Assembly: GCF_900187965.1 (NCBI RefSeq)
Contig: NZ_FZNL01000017.1
Location: forward strand, 1 to 64,000
Length of the DNA: 64,000 nucleotides
Reading direction: 5' to 3'
Source: Flavobacterium sp. ov086
GTDB taxonomy: Bacteria; Bacteroidota; Bacteroidia; Flavobacteriales; Flavobacteriaceae
How positions within the stretch are numbered: position 1 is the first letter of the stretch; the number at the start of each line of letters is the position of its first letter. The position numbers and the translations under genes are program-made. The notes beneath the pieces are model-generated. The model did no database searches. It was not told where the DNA came from and saw only the letters and a program-made list of their open reading frames with translations. Below, piece after piece: positions 7,665 to 15,744 of the stretch.

Positions 7665-8461
7665 TATTCTGCAGATTGAATAGTAATAGGAAGAGAGTAA
7701 AGAACCCTAACTTTTTTACCATTTTGCTCGCCGGGAGTCCATTTTGGACATTTTTTAAGAACACGAATTGCTTCTGCTCCCGTACCGTAACCGATATCCC
7801 TTAAAACTTTAATGTCGGTTAATGAACCGTCTTTTTCAACTACAAACGTAACGTAAACTTTACCTTTTAAACCTTCTTCTTCCGGAGTTTTGTAATTGTT
7901 TCCTACGAATTTGTAGAATTTCTCAATTCCTCCAGGGAAGTCTGGTTTTACTTCGATACCAGCTGTGTTATATACTTGGTTATCTTCTTCTACTACTGCA
8001 GCAGTTCCAGTACCTACTGGCTCATCAACAGTTAAAACTGCATCCGGATCTCCTTTAATAGTTTCAGAACCTACCTTTTTGTCTTTAAGTTCCTCAATTT
8101 TTGGAGGATCTTCAGTAACCTCTTCTGCCTTTGCAACCACTGGTTTTGTAAACTTCACCTGATCCACTTTTGGTGGTGGCGGTGGTGGTGGCGGCTGGTT
8201 AGGCTTTACTTCCTCTTTTTTAGGAGGTAGTTTTATTGTCGCGATCTTAACATTGTTATTCACATCATCTTCACTAGAATCTGGTAAAAAGCTTGCAATA
8301 AGAGGAGCTGCAACAGCAAAGCTAAAAATAATCGAACCTATAATAAGCGCCTTAACCGTAGTTTTGCCGTTCGATTTTCTTAACTCATATGCACCATATA
8401 TCTTATTACGTCCTTCGAATACGATATCAAGCCACTGATTTTTTATAATATCTAATTTCAT
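7664..8461 (-). CDS. tonB: Energy transducer TonB
   Basis: A 265-residue TonB. It has a cytoplasmic N-terminus of the Bacteroidota type (FEGRNKIYGAYELRKSNGKT), one membrane helix (about 37-58), a proline-rich region (PPKKEEVKPNQPPPPPPPP, near 79-97) and a C-terminal TonB box-binding domain (about 175-262: GLKGKVYVTFVVEKDGSLTD, KCPKWTPGEQNGKKV). It transmits proton-motive energy to TonB-dependent receptors. Residues 128-166 (GSETIKGDPDAVLTVDEPVG and following) recur almost unchanged in the VIT/vWA protein at 43.2-46.5 kb. Fourth gene of the operon. Confidence 0.93.
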   Translation of the reverse strand: MKLDIIKNQWLDIVFEGRNKIYGAYELRKSNGKTTVKALIIGSIIFSFAVAAPLIASFLPDSSEDDVNNNVKIATIKLPPKKEEVKPNQPPPPPPPPKVDQVKFTKPVVAKAEEVTEDPPKIEELKDKKVGSETIKGDPDAVLTVDEPVGTGTAAVVEEDNQVYNTAGIEVKPDFPGGIEKFYKFVGNNYKTPEEEGLKGKVYVTFVVEKDGSLTDIKVLRDIGYGTGAEAIRVLKKCPKWTPGEQNGKKVRVLYSLPITIQSAE

Positions 8462-8498
8462 TTTTCTTGATTATTAGGATGTTAAAACAAGATAACTC

Positions 8499-9056
8499 TT
8501 ATTTTTTATCTATCAATTTATTTTCCTCTGGACTAAACTCAGGAACAATAGCATAAGTTTCTACTCCAGTAATAGCCATCTCATCCAAAATATCAACCAA
8601 ATTACGATAATTCGATTTTTTAGTTGGTTTAATGATAACTATGATCCCATTTTTAGGTTTCCCTTTAGCAGCAGAATATTCTAAAACTGATTTTTTTCTT
8701 TTAAGCAGTTCTCTACGGATACCATCTTTACCATAAGTGATATCTTTAGGTCCAGCAATAGGAGTAGCTAATAATCCCATATAATAGGTCAACTTATTAT
8801 TTTCTCCTAATATTACAGTCATCGTACGATTTTCATCTACTTTAGTATCTATCGTCTTCGTCGAATCTGGTTCTTTATCCGGCAAAGACAAGTCCATCGA
8901 TTGAGGTTTTGACAACGATGTGGTTAACATAAAGAACGTGATCAATAAGAATGCCAAATCCACCATTGCCGTTAAATCGACTTTCGAATTTTGCTTTTTA
9001 CTTCTTACTTTGCCACCTTTTCCGCCACCACCGTCGCCGGTATTTAATTCAGCCAT
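8499..9056 (-). CDS. exbD: ExbD/TolR family protein, second copy
   Basis: A 185-residue biopolymer transport protein. A Gly/Lys-rich cytoplasmic N-terminus is followed by the membrane helix with the essential aspartate D33 (KVDLTAMVDLAFLLITFFML), then a periplasmic domain ending YRNLVDILDEMAITGVETYAIV, the usual ExbD C-terminal motif. It works with ExbB as the proton-driven motor powering TonB. Paralogue of the gene 19 bp upstream; the two probably form a heteromeric ExbD assembly, as is common in Bacteroidota. Confidence 0.92.
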   Translation of the reverse strand: MAELNTGDGGGGKGGKVRSKKQNSKVDLTAMVDLAFLLITFFMLTTSLSKPQSMDLSLPDKEPDSTKTIDTKVDENRTMTVILGENNKLTYYMGLLATPIAGPKDITYGKDGIRRELLKRKKSVLEYSAAKGKPKNGIIVIIKPTKKSNYRNLVDILDEMAITGVETYAIVPEFSPEENKLIDKK

Positions 9057-9075
9057 TTTAGTGTATCTTTTTTAA

Positions 9076-9702
9076 TTAAAAGTCTTTTCCTCTCGTACCT
9101 GTAACTAAGTTAAAGGAATTGATTTTCTGATCTTGTAGAATATCCATAATCTTTTTGATTTGTGGATATTGTTCTTTAGCATCTCCTTTAATTGCAATTT
9201 GCAATTCTTTATCATCAATGTCAATTGCAGCTCTTCTTGAAACTAACAACCATTCTTTTAATTGATTATCTAAAGAATCGATTGGAATTCCACCTTGGTC
9301 CGCTTTCACTCTATCAGATGCTTTCATAGCAATGATACTTTTCAATTCTGCTACTGGAACACCGAAGTCATCCATTAAAGCAAATTTAGTTTTATCATCT
9401 TCTGAAAAAGTCACGCCAAATTTTGCACCCATTCCTTCAAGAGTTCTTTTACGAATCTCTCTTCCTTTGATGTCAAAAAACACTTTGCTTTTCCCGTCTT
9501 TGTCTTTTCCTACTGTAATAATTGCCAAATCGGTATCAGGCAATTTAAATTCAGCAACAGAAGCAGGCATATCTACAGGAAGTGCTTCAGGCACCTTAGC
9601 AGTAGCGGTCAAAATAAAGAACGTAAGCAAAAGGAACGCAACATCACACATGGCAGTCATATCTGTCGATGTTGACTTTTTTTTCATTTTTATTTTAGCC
9701 AT
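9076..9702 (-). CDS. exbD: ExbD/TolR family protein, first copy
   Basis: A 208-residue ExbD. The membrane helix carries the proton-path aspartate D20 (STDMTAMCDVAFLLLTFFIL). The long periplasmic part ends IDDKELQIAIKGDAKEQYPQ and a final helix KIMDILQDQKI. It differs from the second ExbD by an insertion around 60-130, so the two are not a recent duplication. Located 57 bp after exbB. Confidence 0.92.
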   Translation of the reverse strand: MAKIKMKKKSTSTDMTAMCDVAFLLLTFFILTATAKVPEALPVDMPASVAEFKLPDTDLAIITVGKDKDGKSKVFFDIKGREIRKRTLEGMGAKFGVTFSEDDKTKFALMDDFGVPVAELKSIIAMKASDRVKADQGGIPIDSLDNQLKEWLLVSRRAAIDIDDKELQIAIKGDAKEQYPQIKKIMDILQDQKINSFNLVTGTRGKDF

Positions 9703-9759
9703 TCTCTTTTATTTTTATTTTGATATAATTAATCTTAATTATTAAATATCAAAAATTAA

Positions 9760-10584
9760 TTATTGTTTCAAACTTCCTCTGAATCTTCTGTAAGTATTAA
9801 CGATTGTAGTACCAGCCTCATCGATAGAGTAAGTTAAATCATCAATCTTAGCAGTAAAGAAGTTGTAAGAAACGATAGCTAAGATAGAAGTAGAGATACC
9901 TGTTGCAGTGTTGATAAGTGCCTCAGAAATACCTGTTGCAAGAGCAGCTTGGTCAGGAGTACCAGCAGAAGCTAACGCACCAAACGCTTTAATCATACCT
10001 GATACAGTTCCTAATAATCCTCCTAAAGTTCCTAATGATACTAAAGTAGAGATAATAGTCATGTTTTTTTCTAACATTGGCATTTCTAATGAAGTTGCCT
10101 CTTCGATTTCTTTGTGGATTACTTCTGAAGCTTCTTCACTGTTGAAACCTTCTTTTTTAACATCTTGATATTTAATCAAAGCAGATTTAATTGCATTTGC
10201 AACTGAACCTTGTTGTTTGTCACATGAAGCGATAGCAGCCTCGATGTTTCCTTCTTTAATACTTGATTGTACATTTTTCATAAATGCATCTAAGTTAGCT
10301 TTTCCAGCAGCTTTACCGATAACGATAAATCTTTCAATAGAAAAAACAACAACCATTAAAAACATACCTAATAATACTGGTACGATGAAACCTCCTTTAT
10401 ATACTTGACCTAATGTATTGATCGGGTGACCTGTTTCTGGGTTACCTCCCTCGAAGTTAGATGCATCTCCCATGATTACTTTCCAAATAAACACCCCAAC
10501 CAAAATACACGCAACAATAATGATTCCAGTAATCATTCCTCCTCCATTTGAAGTGCTTTCTTTTTTAACTTTAACGTTTGCCAT
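9760..10584 (-). CDS. exbB: MotA/TolQ/ExbB proton channel family protein
   Basis: A 274-residue inner-membrane channel subunit of the TonB energising motor. An extra N-terminal helix (GMITGIIIVACILVGVFIWKV) precedes VPVLLGMFLMVVVFSIERFIVI. The conserved channel pair is STLVSLGTLGGLLGTVSGMI and ISEALINTATGISTSILAIV (about 180-255). First gene of the operon exbB-exbD-exbD-tonB-membrane protein-PstS-like-TPR. A TAnnTTTG box lies 64 nt upstream. Confidence 0.93.
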   Translation of the reverse strand: MANVKVKKESTSNGGGMITGIIIVACILVGVFIWKVIMGDASNFEGGNPETGHPINTLGQVYKGGFIVPVLLGMFLMVVVFSIERFIVIGKAAGKANLDAFMKNVQSSIKEGNIEAAIASCDKQQGSVANAIKSALIKYQDVKKEGFNSEEASEVIHKEIEEATSLEMPMLEKNMTIISTLVSLGTLGGLLGTVSGMIKAFGALASAGTPDQAALATGISEALINTATGISTSILAIVSYNFFTAKIDDLTYSIDEAGTTIVNTYRRFRGSLKQ

Positions 10585-10963
10585 TTTTTTTAATTTTAAT
10601 AGTTTTAAATAATTTTATTTTTTAGTTATATTTAACTTGTAGAGGAGCAAATTTATACGTTTAGTTTAAATAAAAAAACTTTTTTTAATTTTATTGAAGG
10701 AAATTTAACGTCAATTTAAAAAATATCTCATTAAATTGCCCACATCATTTTTTAAATAAAACAAAAAAAAGGACGATTAATGGGAAAATTACAACGTTTT
10801 AGTAAATATTCAAACATTCCTTTGATATCTTCTTAAAAAGTTGCGAAATAATTTTTTGTATTATTTTCAATCGAAAAAAGCTTTTTCCTACTAAAAAAAA
10901 CGATTCAAAAATGTTAAAAAACAGAGCATTACTCTTATAATCATCTAAATTACAAATAAAAAC
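10585..10963. other. Divergent intergenic region exbB / HerA-like
   Basis: About 380 very AT-rich bases between divergent genes. The exbB promoter is at 10648-10655. I found no convincing promoter for the + strand gene and no repeat. A 63-residue minus-strand frame at 10799-10990 overlaps the HerA-like start and lacks protein-like features. Confidence 0.5.
10648..10655 (-). promoter_or_regulatory. -7 promoter element of the exbB operon
   Basis: Minus-strand TAAATTTG matches TAnnTTTG, 64 nt before the exbB ATG. The -33 region is T-rich without a clear TTTG. Confidence 0.5.
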
Positions 10964-12481
10964 ATGAATAAAAAAGAGAATTTCATTCAAGATATAAACA
11001 ATGGTTATTTATCAAAAGGTGATAGCATTATATTAGGAGGAGCCATTTTAGACGGAGAACCTATTGCTGAGGCACACGTCAAGATTCCTCTAAAAACTTT
11101 AAACCGCCACGGACTAATCGCAGGCGCAACAGGAACCGGAAAAACAAAAACAATACAGGTTTTTTCTGAACAACTCTCAAATGCAGGGATTCCTGTTTTG
11201 ATGATGGATATAAAAGGAGATTTTAGCGGAATTGCTAAAGAAGGAAAAGAGGAAAGCTTTATTACAGAGCGACATGCAAAAATAAACATACCTTATAATA
11301 TAGCTTCGTTTCCGGTCGAATTGATGTCTTTATCAAAACAAAACGGGGTTCGCCTTCGTGCTACGGTTTCTGAATTTGGTCCTGTGTTATTTTCCCGTAT
11401 TTTAGATTTAAATGATACTCAGGCCGGAGTAGTATCTGTTATTTTTAAATATTGTGATGACAATCAAATGCCTTTATTAGATTTAAAGGACATTAAAAAA
11501 GTCATTAATTATATTACAGAAGAAGGCAAAGATGAAATCGCAGCCAGTTATGGCAAAATATCTACTGCAACAACCGGAACAATTCTTAGAAAGATAATTG
11601 AGTTAGAGCAGCAAGGTGGGGATTTATTTTTTGGTGAAACATCTTTTGAAACAGATGATTTGATGCGTATTGACGAAAACGGAAAAGGCTACGTAAACAT
11701 CATCCGCTTGACGGATATTCAGGACAAGCCAAAATTATTCTCGACTTTTATGTTGAGTTTATTAGCTGAAATTTACCAGAAAATGCCAGAAAAAGGAGAT
11801 GCTGAACAACCTGAATTGGTCATTTTTATTGACGAAGCACATTTAATTTTTAGCGAAGCCAGCAAAGCTTTATTGGAACAAATTGAAACTATTGTAAAAC
11901 TAATACGTTCAAAAGGAGTAGGTATTTATTTTGTAACTCAAAACCCAATGGACGTGCCAAGCGGAGTTTTGGCACAATTAGGATTAAAAATTCAGCATGC
12001 ATTAAGAGCTTTTACAGCAAATGACAGACAAGCAATAAAAAAGACTGCCGATAATTATCCTACTTCTCCTTATTATAAAACAGACGAATTACTTACCAAT
12101 TTAGGAATTGGAGAAGCTTTGGTTACAGCCCTTAACGAAAAAGGGATTCCAACCCCGCTTGTAGCCACAATGATGCGTGCGCCAATGAGCCGAATGGATA
12201 TTTTGACTGCTGACGAAATCGAAGAAATAAACAACAAATCGAAACTCGTTAAAAAATACATTGAAGAAATTGATCGCGAAAGCGCTTACGAAATGCTGAA
12301 CAAAAAAATTGCTGATGCAGTTCAGGCCAGCGCAGAACAAGAAGAGGAAGCTCCAACAAGGTCTTCAAAATCTGAACCTAGCACAGCAAGTGTTGTTGGA
12401 AAATCTGTATTGAAAGTCGTAACGAGCGCTACTTTTATCAGAGGTGTTTTTGGCGTATTGTCAAAAATGTTCAAGAAGTAA
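10964..12481 (+). CDS. HerA-like ATPase, DUF853 (YjgR) family
   Basis: A 505-residue P-loop ATPase of the HerA/FtsK class, DUF853 family, to which E. coli YjgR belongs. Walker A is GATGTGKT (54-61). Walker B is LVIFIDE (285-291, D290/E291). Downstream IRSKGVGIYFVTQNPMDVPSGVLAQLGLKIQHAL is the sensor/arginine-finger region typical of HerA. An acidic low-complexity tail (about 450-475) precedes a hydrophobic end. Length equals YjgR. Cellular role is unproven; no NurA nuclease gene is adjacent. It converges on kmo. Confidence 0.88.
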   Translation: MNKKENFIQDINNGYLSKGDSIILGGAILDGEPIAEAHVKIPLKTLNRHGLIAGATGTGKTKTIQVFSEQLSNAGIPVLMMDIKGDFSGIAKEGKEESFITERHAKINIPYNIASFPVELMSLSKQNGVRLRATVSEFGPVLFSRILDLNDTQAGVVSVIFKYCDDNQMPLLDLKDIKKVINYITEEGKDEIAASYGKISTATTGTILRKIIELEQQGGDLFFGETSFETDDLMRIDENGKGYVNIIRLTDIQDKPKLFSTFMLSLLAEIYQKMPEKGDAEQPELVIFIDEAHLIFSEASKALLEQIETIVKLIRSKGVGIYFVTQNPMDVPSGVLAQLGLKIQHALRAFTANDRQAIKKTADNYPTSPYYKTDELLTNLGIGEALVTALNEKGIPTPLVATMMRAPMSRMDILTADEIEEINNKSKLVKKYIEEIDRESAYEMLNKKIADAVQASAEQEEEAPTRSSKSEPSTASVVGKSVLKVVTSATFIRGVFGVLSKMFKK

Positions 12482-12497
12482 ATTCAATATCAAAAAT

Positions 12498-12548
12498 CAA
12501 TTACAATATCAATGTCAAATTTTAAATTGAATTTTGATATTGTAATTG
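12498..12548. terminator. Convergent inverted repeat, probable bidirectional terminator
   Basis: A perfect 15-bp inverted repeat, CAATTACAATATCAA (12498-12512) and TTGATATTGTAATTG (12534-12548), lies in the 77-bp gap between two convergent genes. The stem is AT-rich and has no long T-tract, so termination is inferred from position. Confidence 0.6.
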
Positions 12549-12558
12549 ACATTGAATT

Positions 12559-13902
12559 TTATTTCTTCAACAACTCGAGAATCTTATTTTCGATTTCAGG
12601 AGTGTTCCAGATGTTTTCGATATTATCCATTCGTAAAACTTTTTCCATTATTTCATTTTGGAAATCTCCAATTGCCAAAGCTTCGGTATACGGACGATCA
12701 CTAAAAGTTACACGGCTGTAAAGCGGAATCCATTTATCAGGATGTTTATCAGAGAAGGCTTTTTCAATTTTCTTTTGTAGTAAGAATTTTTCATCAGCCG
12801 TTTTTGTGCTCATTTCCATGAAATTGCGATACGAAAGTTCAGCAATTGCATCAGCATTTGGTTTACGTGAGATTTGATATTCAGAGAAAATCTTCTTCCA
12901 ATCGTCTCCGTATTTTTCAATCATTTCGTATAAGACCGTGATATCTTCAAAACCGGCATTCATTCCTTGTCCGTAAAACGGAACAATAGCGTGACAGGCA
13001 TCTCCAATTAAAGCAATTTTATCTTCATATGTCCATGGGAAACATTTCATGGTTACCAAAGTACTCGTAGGATTCTTAAAGAAATCTTCTGCCAGCTTCG
13101 GAATCACTTCAATTGAATCAGGGAAGTTTTTCGTAAAGAAATCCTCCACCATTTTACGATCTGTTAACGAAGCAAAAGAATTTTCTCCTTCAAAAGGCAT
13201 AAACAAAGTACATGTAAAACTTCCGTCTAAATTAGGAAGCGCGATTAACATGTATTCGCCACGTGGCCAAATATGAAAAGAGTTTTTATCTAATTTATGT
13301 GTAGCGTCAGCATTTGCCGGAATATTTAATTCCTTATATCCCATATTCAAAAATTCCTGCGAATAATTAAACATGCTTTGACGTTGCATTCTGTGTCTGA
13401 TTCTCGAAAAAGCACCATCGGCACCAAAAACCATATCGTATTTCTTCTCCTCCCACTCGCCTCTTTCCGTTTCACCAATATGCAAAGTAGCATCGCTTAG
13501 CGTCACATCCCAGATTTTTTGGTCGAATAAAAACTCCGCTCCCGCTTGTTCAGCAAGATCAATCATTTTCCGGTTTAGCGTTCCTCTCGAAATCGAATAA
13601 ATCGACTCGCCTTCCTGTCCGTAATTCTGAAAATTGAGTTTATCAACCAAATGAATTGCACGTTTGTCCATTGGAATTGCGATTTCCCGCACCGAATCGC
13701 CTACGCCAACGCCATCAAGCGCTCTCCAACCACGATTAGACATAGCCAGGTTAATAGAACGACCCGAAAAATTAATTTTGCGAATATCAGGGCTACGATC
13801 ATAAACATGAACGGTGTGACCTGCTTTTTTAAGATAAATTGCCAATAGTGATCCTACTAATCCAGAACCTACAACAGCAATTTTTAGTGAAGTTTGCATC
13901 AA
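12559..13902 (-). CDS. kmo: Kynurenine 3-monooxygenase
   Basis: A 447-residue FAD monooxygenase hydroxylating L-kynurenine to 3-hydroxykynurenine with NADPH and oxygen. FAD-binding GxGxxG is at 12-17 (GSGLVG). NFSGRSINLAMSNRGWRAL is a signature of the family. GDACHAIVPFYGQGMNAGFED (about 310) is the second FAD motif, with KMO-type PFYGQGMN. Bacterial KMO has about this length. kynU, the next enzyme, lies 14.8 kb away on the same strand. ATG codons at 13902 and 13899 are both possible starts. Confidence 0.95.
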   Translation of the reverse strand: MMQTSLKIAVVGSGLVGSLLAIYLKKAGHTVHVYDRSPDIRKINFSGRSINLAMSNRGWRALDGVGVGDSVREIAIPMDKRAIHLVDKLNFQNYGQEGESIYSISRGTLNRKMIDLAEQAGAEFLFDQKIWDVTLSDATLHIGETERGEWEEKKYDMVFGADGAFSRIRHRMQRQSMFNYSQEFLNMGYKELNIPANADATHKLDKNSFHIWPRGEYMLIALPNLDGSFTCTLFMPFEGENSFASLTDRKMVEDFFTKNFPDSIEVIPKLAEDFFKNPTSTLVTMKCFPWTYEDKIALIGDACHAIVPFYGQGMNAGFEDITVLYEMIEKYGDDWKKIFSEYQISRKPNADAIAELSYRNFMEMSTKTADEKFLLQKKIEKAFSDKHPDKWIPLYSRVTFSDRPYTEALAIGDFQNEIMEKVLRMDNIENIWNTPEIENKILELLKK

Positions 13903-13990
13903 GAAAAATCTAAATATAAGATCGTAAAAATAAGTAATAATTCTACAAGAGCTTAAAAATAAAGGAAATATTTATGATTTATATGGGCAT

Positions 13991-14040
13991 GACCCGCTCA
14001 TCCCGAAGCCTCGGGAGCGGGTCGTCCCGAAACTTCGGGA
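13991..14040. repeat. Two adjacent TCCCGAAG..TCGGGA palindromes
   Basis: TCCCGAAGCCTCGGGA (14001-14016) is enclosed by outer arms GACCCGCTC and GAGCGGGTC (13991-14023). A second palindrome TCCCGAAACTTCGGGA follows at 14025-14040. The same core recurs at 43112, 48686, 51224 and 61320. Confidence 0.75.
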
Positions 14041-14255
14041 TCGGCTATATTCCCGATTAACAAAAACTAAGGCTAAAATGCCTTATTTTTTAAATCGGGA
14101 GATACCTCCTCAAATGAAATTCACTGAACTCCGCTAATAATAAAATAATATGAAGTAATCCCTCATGCGGCACAAGTTTTCATAACAAAATCCTGTTTTT
14201 AATGATTTATTAGAAATCCGGAAAAGATTACTTTCGTCTTATCAGAAAAAAAATA

Positions 14256-14344
14256 GCCACGGATTTGACGGATTAAACAGATTACGCAAGTTGTTTACCT
14301 TAAAAAATCAGTGTACATCCATTCAACCCGTCAAATCCGTGGGC
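14256..14344. repeat. GCCACGGATT-type inverted repeat
   Basis: Arms GCCACGGATTTGACGG (from 14256) and CCGTCAAATCCGTGGGC (to 14344) surround about 55 bases. This is a variant of the GCCACGAATT family at 26056, 31666 and 51558. A TTG at 14291 inside it should not be used as the start of the acetyltransferase gene. Confidence 0.75.
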
Positions 14345-14377
14345 AATAAACAAAACCACTTCCCTCAAATAAACACT

Positions 14378-14974
14378 ATGAAAAGCGAACTACTACAATC
14401 AAACATCATCTTAGAAAACGAAAAAGTTTTATTACTTCCATTTGAAAACGAAAGAAACATCGAACTCAAAGAAATCATCTTCGACGATGAAATATGGAAA
14501 TATATGGGAATGTACGTTCGAAACGATAATGACTTTAAAAACTACATCCAAAACACCTTAAAACAAAAAGCTGACGGGATTTGTTATCCGTTTTTAATTA
14601 TCGACAAATCCACAAACAAACTTGCCGGAAGTACCCGTTACGGTTACTTAAACCATGCAAGTCAAAAATGCGAAATTGGCTGGACCTGGTACGGAAAAGA
14701 ATTCCAAGGAACGGGTTTAAACAAAGCTTGTAAATATGAATTATTAAAGTTTGGTTTCGAAAACATACAATTCAAAAGAATACAATTCAGTGCCGATTTG
14801 GAGAACAAAAAATCACAAAGAGCAATTGAAAAGCTGGGCGCAATAAAAGAAGGAATCTTTAGAAATAATTATATCGATTCTGAAGGAAAAAGCAAAGATG
14901 ATGTTTATTATAGTGTGATTTTGGAAGAATGGGAAGGCACTAAACGGGACCATTTTTCTGAGTTTATTTATTAA
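14378..14974 (+). CDS. GNAT family N-acetyltransferase (RimJ/RimL-like)
   Basis: A 198-residue acetyltransferase from the ATG at 14378. The frame can be extended to a TTG at 14291, but that extension lies in an inverted repeat and looks non-coding. RimL-type GNAT features include LLPFENERNIELKE at the N-terminus, LAGSTRYGYLNHASQKCEIGWTWYGKEFQGTGLNKACK with the acetyl-CoA loop (QGTGLN), then FENIQFKRIQFSADLENKKSQRAIEKLGAIKEG, the standard RimL C-terminal motif. The acceptor is unknown. Alone between repeats. Confidence 0.85.
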   Translation: MKSELLQSNIILENEKVLLLPFENERNIELKEIIFDDEIWKYMGMYVRNDNDFKNYIQNTLKQKADGICYPFLIIDKSTNKLAGSTRYGYLNHASQKCEIGWTWYGKEFQGTGLNKACKYELLKFGFENIQFKRIQFSADLENKKSQRAIEKLGAIKEGIFRNNYIDSEGKSKDDVYYSVILEEWEGTKRDHFSEFIY

Positions 14975-15090
14975 CTTTTGTAACAACTAAATCACTACTT
15001 TTAACTTCTCATAAGGTCAGCTTTTTACTTTTAAAAATGTCTTATTTGATTCTAAAAACTAATACAATTAACTATTTCCTTTAAAATATT

Positions 15091-15630
15091 GTGGTCAAGA
15101 AAAAAGCATTAATTCTTTTACTTTTTGTAATTTATATAAATTCGTTCGCACAATCAAAAATGCTTACGGGTAACAAACACTTAATATTTGTAGAGATCCC
15201 TAAAAATTGGGTTCAAGCACCAAACGATCAAATCCCCTTTCTCATAAAACCAAATGAAACTAATATTAGCGAGATAACTTACATGTATGTTTATGGATTA
15301 GATTACGCATCAGTTCCAGACTTAAACTTGTGGATTGAAGGAAATAATTCAGAATTAAAAAAAGATATTCCAGATGTAAAAATTGAGCAATTAGATCTTA
15401 AATTTGAAAATATAAAAGCAGATAATTTCTTAACCGGAAATTATAAAACAGTTTGTTATACCTATCCGGGCATTAAAAAAGAAGCTCTATTGGTAATCGA
15501 ATCTAAAACAACCATATTTACCGCAGTACTGTCAGCTAAAGACACTGCAGAATTTGATAAATATCTTGGCTCCTTTAAAGAATTAGTAAATTCATTAAAA
15601 ATGCAATCTGCAAACGTAAAACAAGAATAG
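15091..15630 (+). CDS. Secreted protein of unknown function
   Basis: A 179-residue protein with a signal peptide (MVKKKALILLLFVIYINSFAQ, cleavage after FAQ) and a GTG start at 15091. The mature part starts NKHLIFVEIPKNWVQAPND and ends with an alternation resembling secreted PsbP-like/DUF1795 folds (TIFTAVLSAKDTAEFDKYLGSFKELVNSLKM). I cannot assign a family firmly. It lies 114 bp upstream of an alpha/beta hydrolase on the same strand. Confidence 0.6.
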   Translation: MVKKKALILLLFVIYINSFAQSKMLTGNKHLIFVEIPKNWVQAPNDQIPFLIKPNETNISEITYMYVYGLDYASVPDLNLWIEGNNSELKKDIPDVKIEQLDLKFENIKADNFLTGNYKTVCYTYPGIKKEALLVIESKTTIFTAVLSAKDTAEFDKYLGSFKELVNSLKMQSANVKQE

Positions 15631-15744
15631 TAAAAACATTTTAGCCTAAAATTTCTCAATCAAAACTGAAACAAAAAAAGGATTAAATAGTCTAACAATA
15701 ATTATAAGTCAATCACTCAAAAATCATCAATCAATCAAAATCAA

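Larger units (their letters stand above)
13903..14377. other. Repeat-rich gap between kmo and the GNAT gene
   Basis: About 475 bases between divergent genes, holding a large GC-rich palindrome cluster (13991-14040), a nested hairpin around CCCGATT (14052) to AATCGGG with inner TAAGGC/GCCTTA, and a GCCACGGATTTGACGG inverted repeat (14256-14344). No gene is seen. Confidence 0.6.

Noticed and set aside
9332..9745. A 137-residue + strand frame opposite the first exbD
   Set aside because: It is antisense to a well-supported ExbD gene over nearly its full length; codon constraint belongs to exbD.
10799..10990. A 63-residue minus-strand frame before the HerA-like gene
   Set aside because: It overlaps the start of the real + strand gene, is driven by AT-rich composition (Phe/Lys/Ile) and has no recognisable feature.
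14291..14377. N-terminal extension of the GNAT gene from a TTG
   Set aside because: The segment lies inside a GCCACGGATT inverted repeat; the family-typical N-terminus begins at the ATG at 14378.
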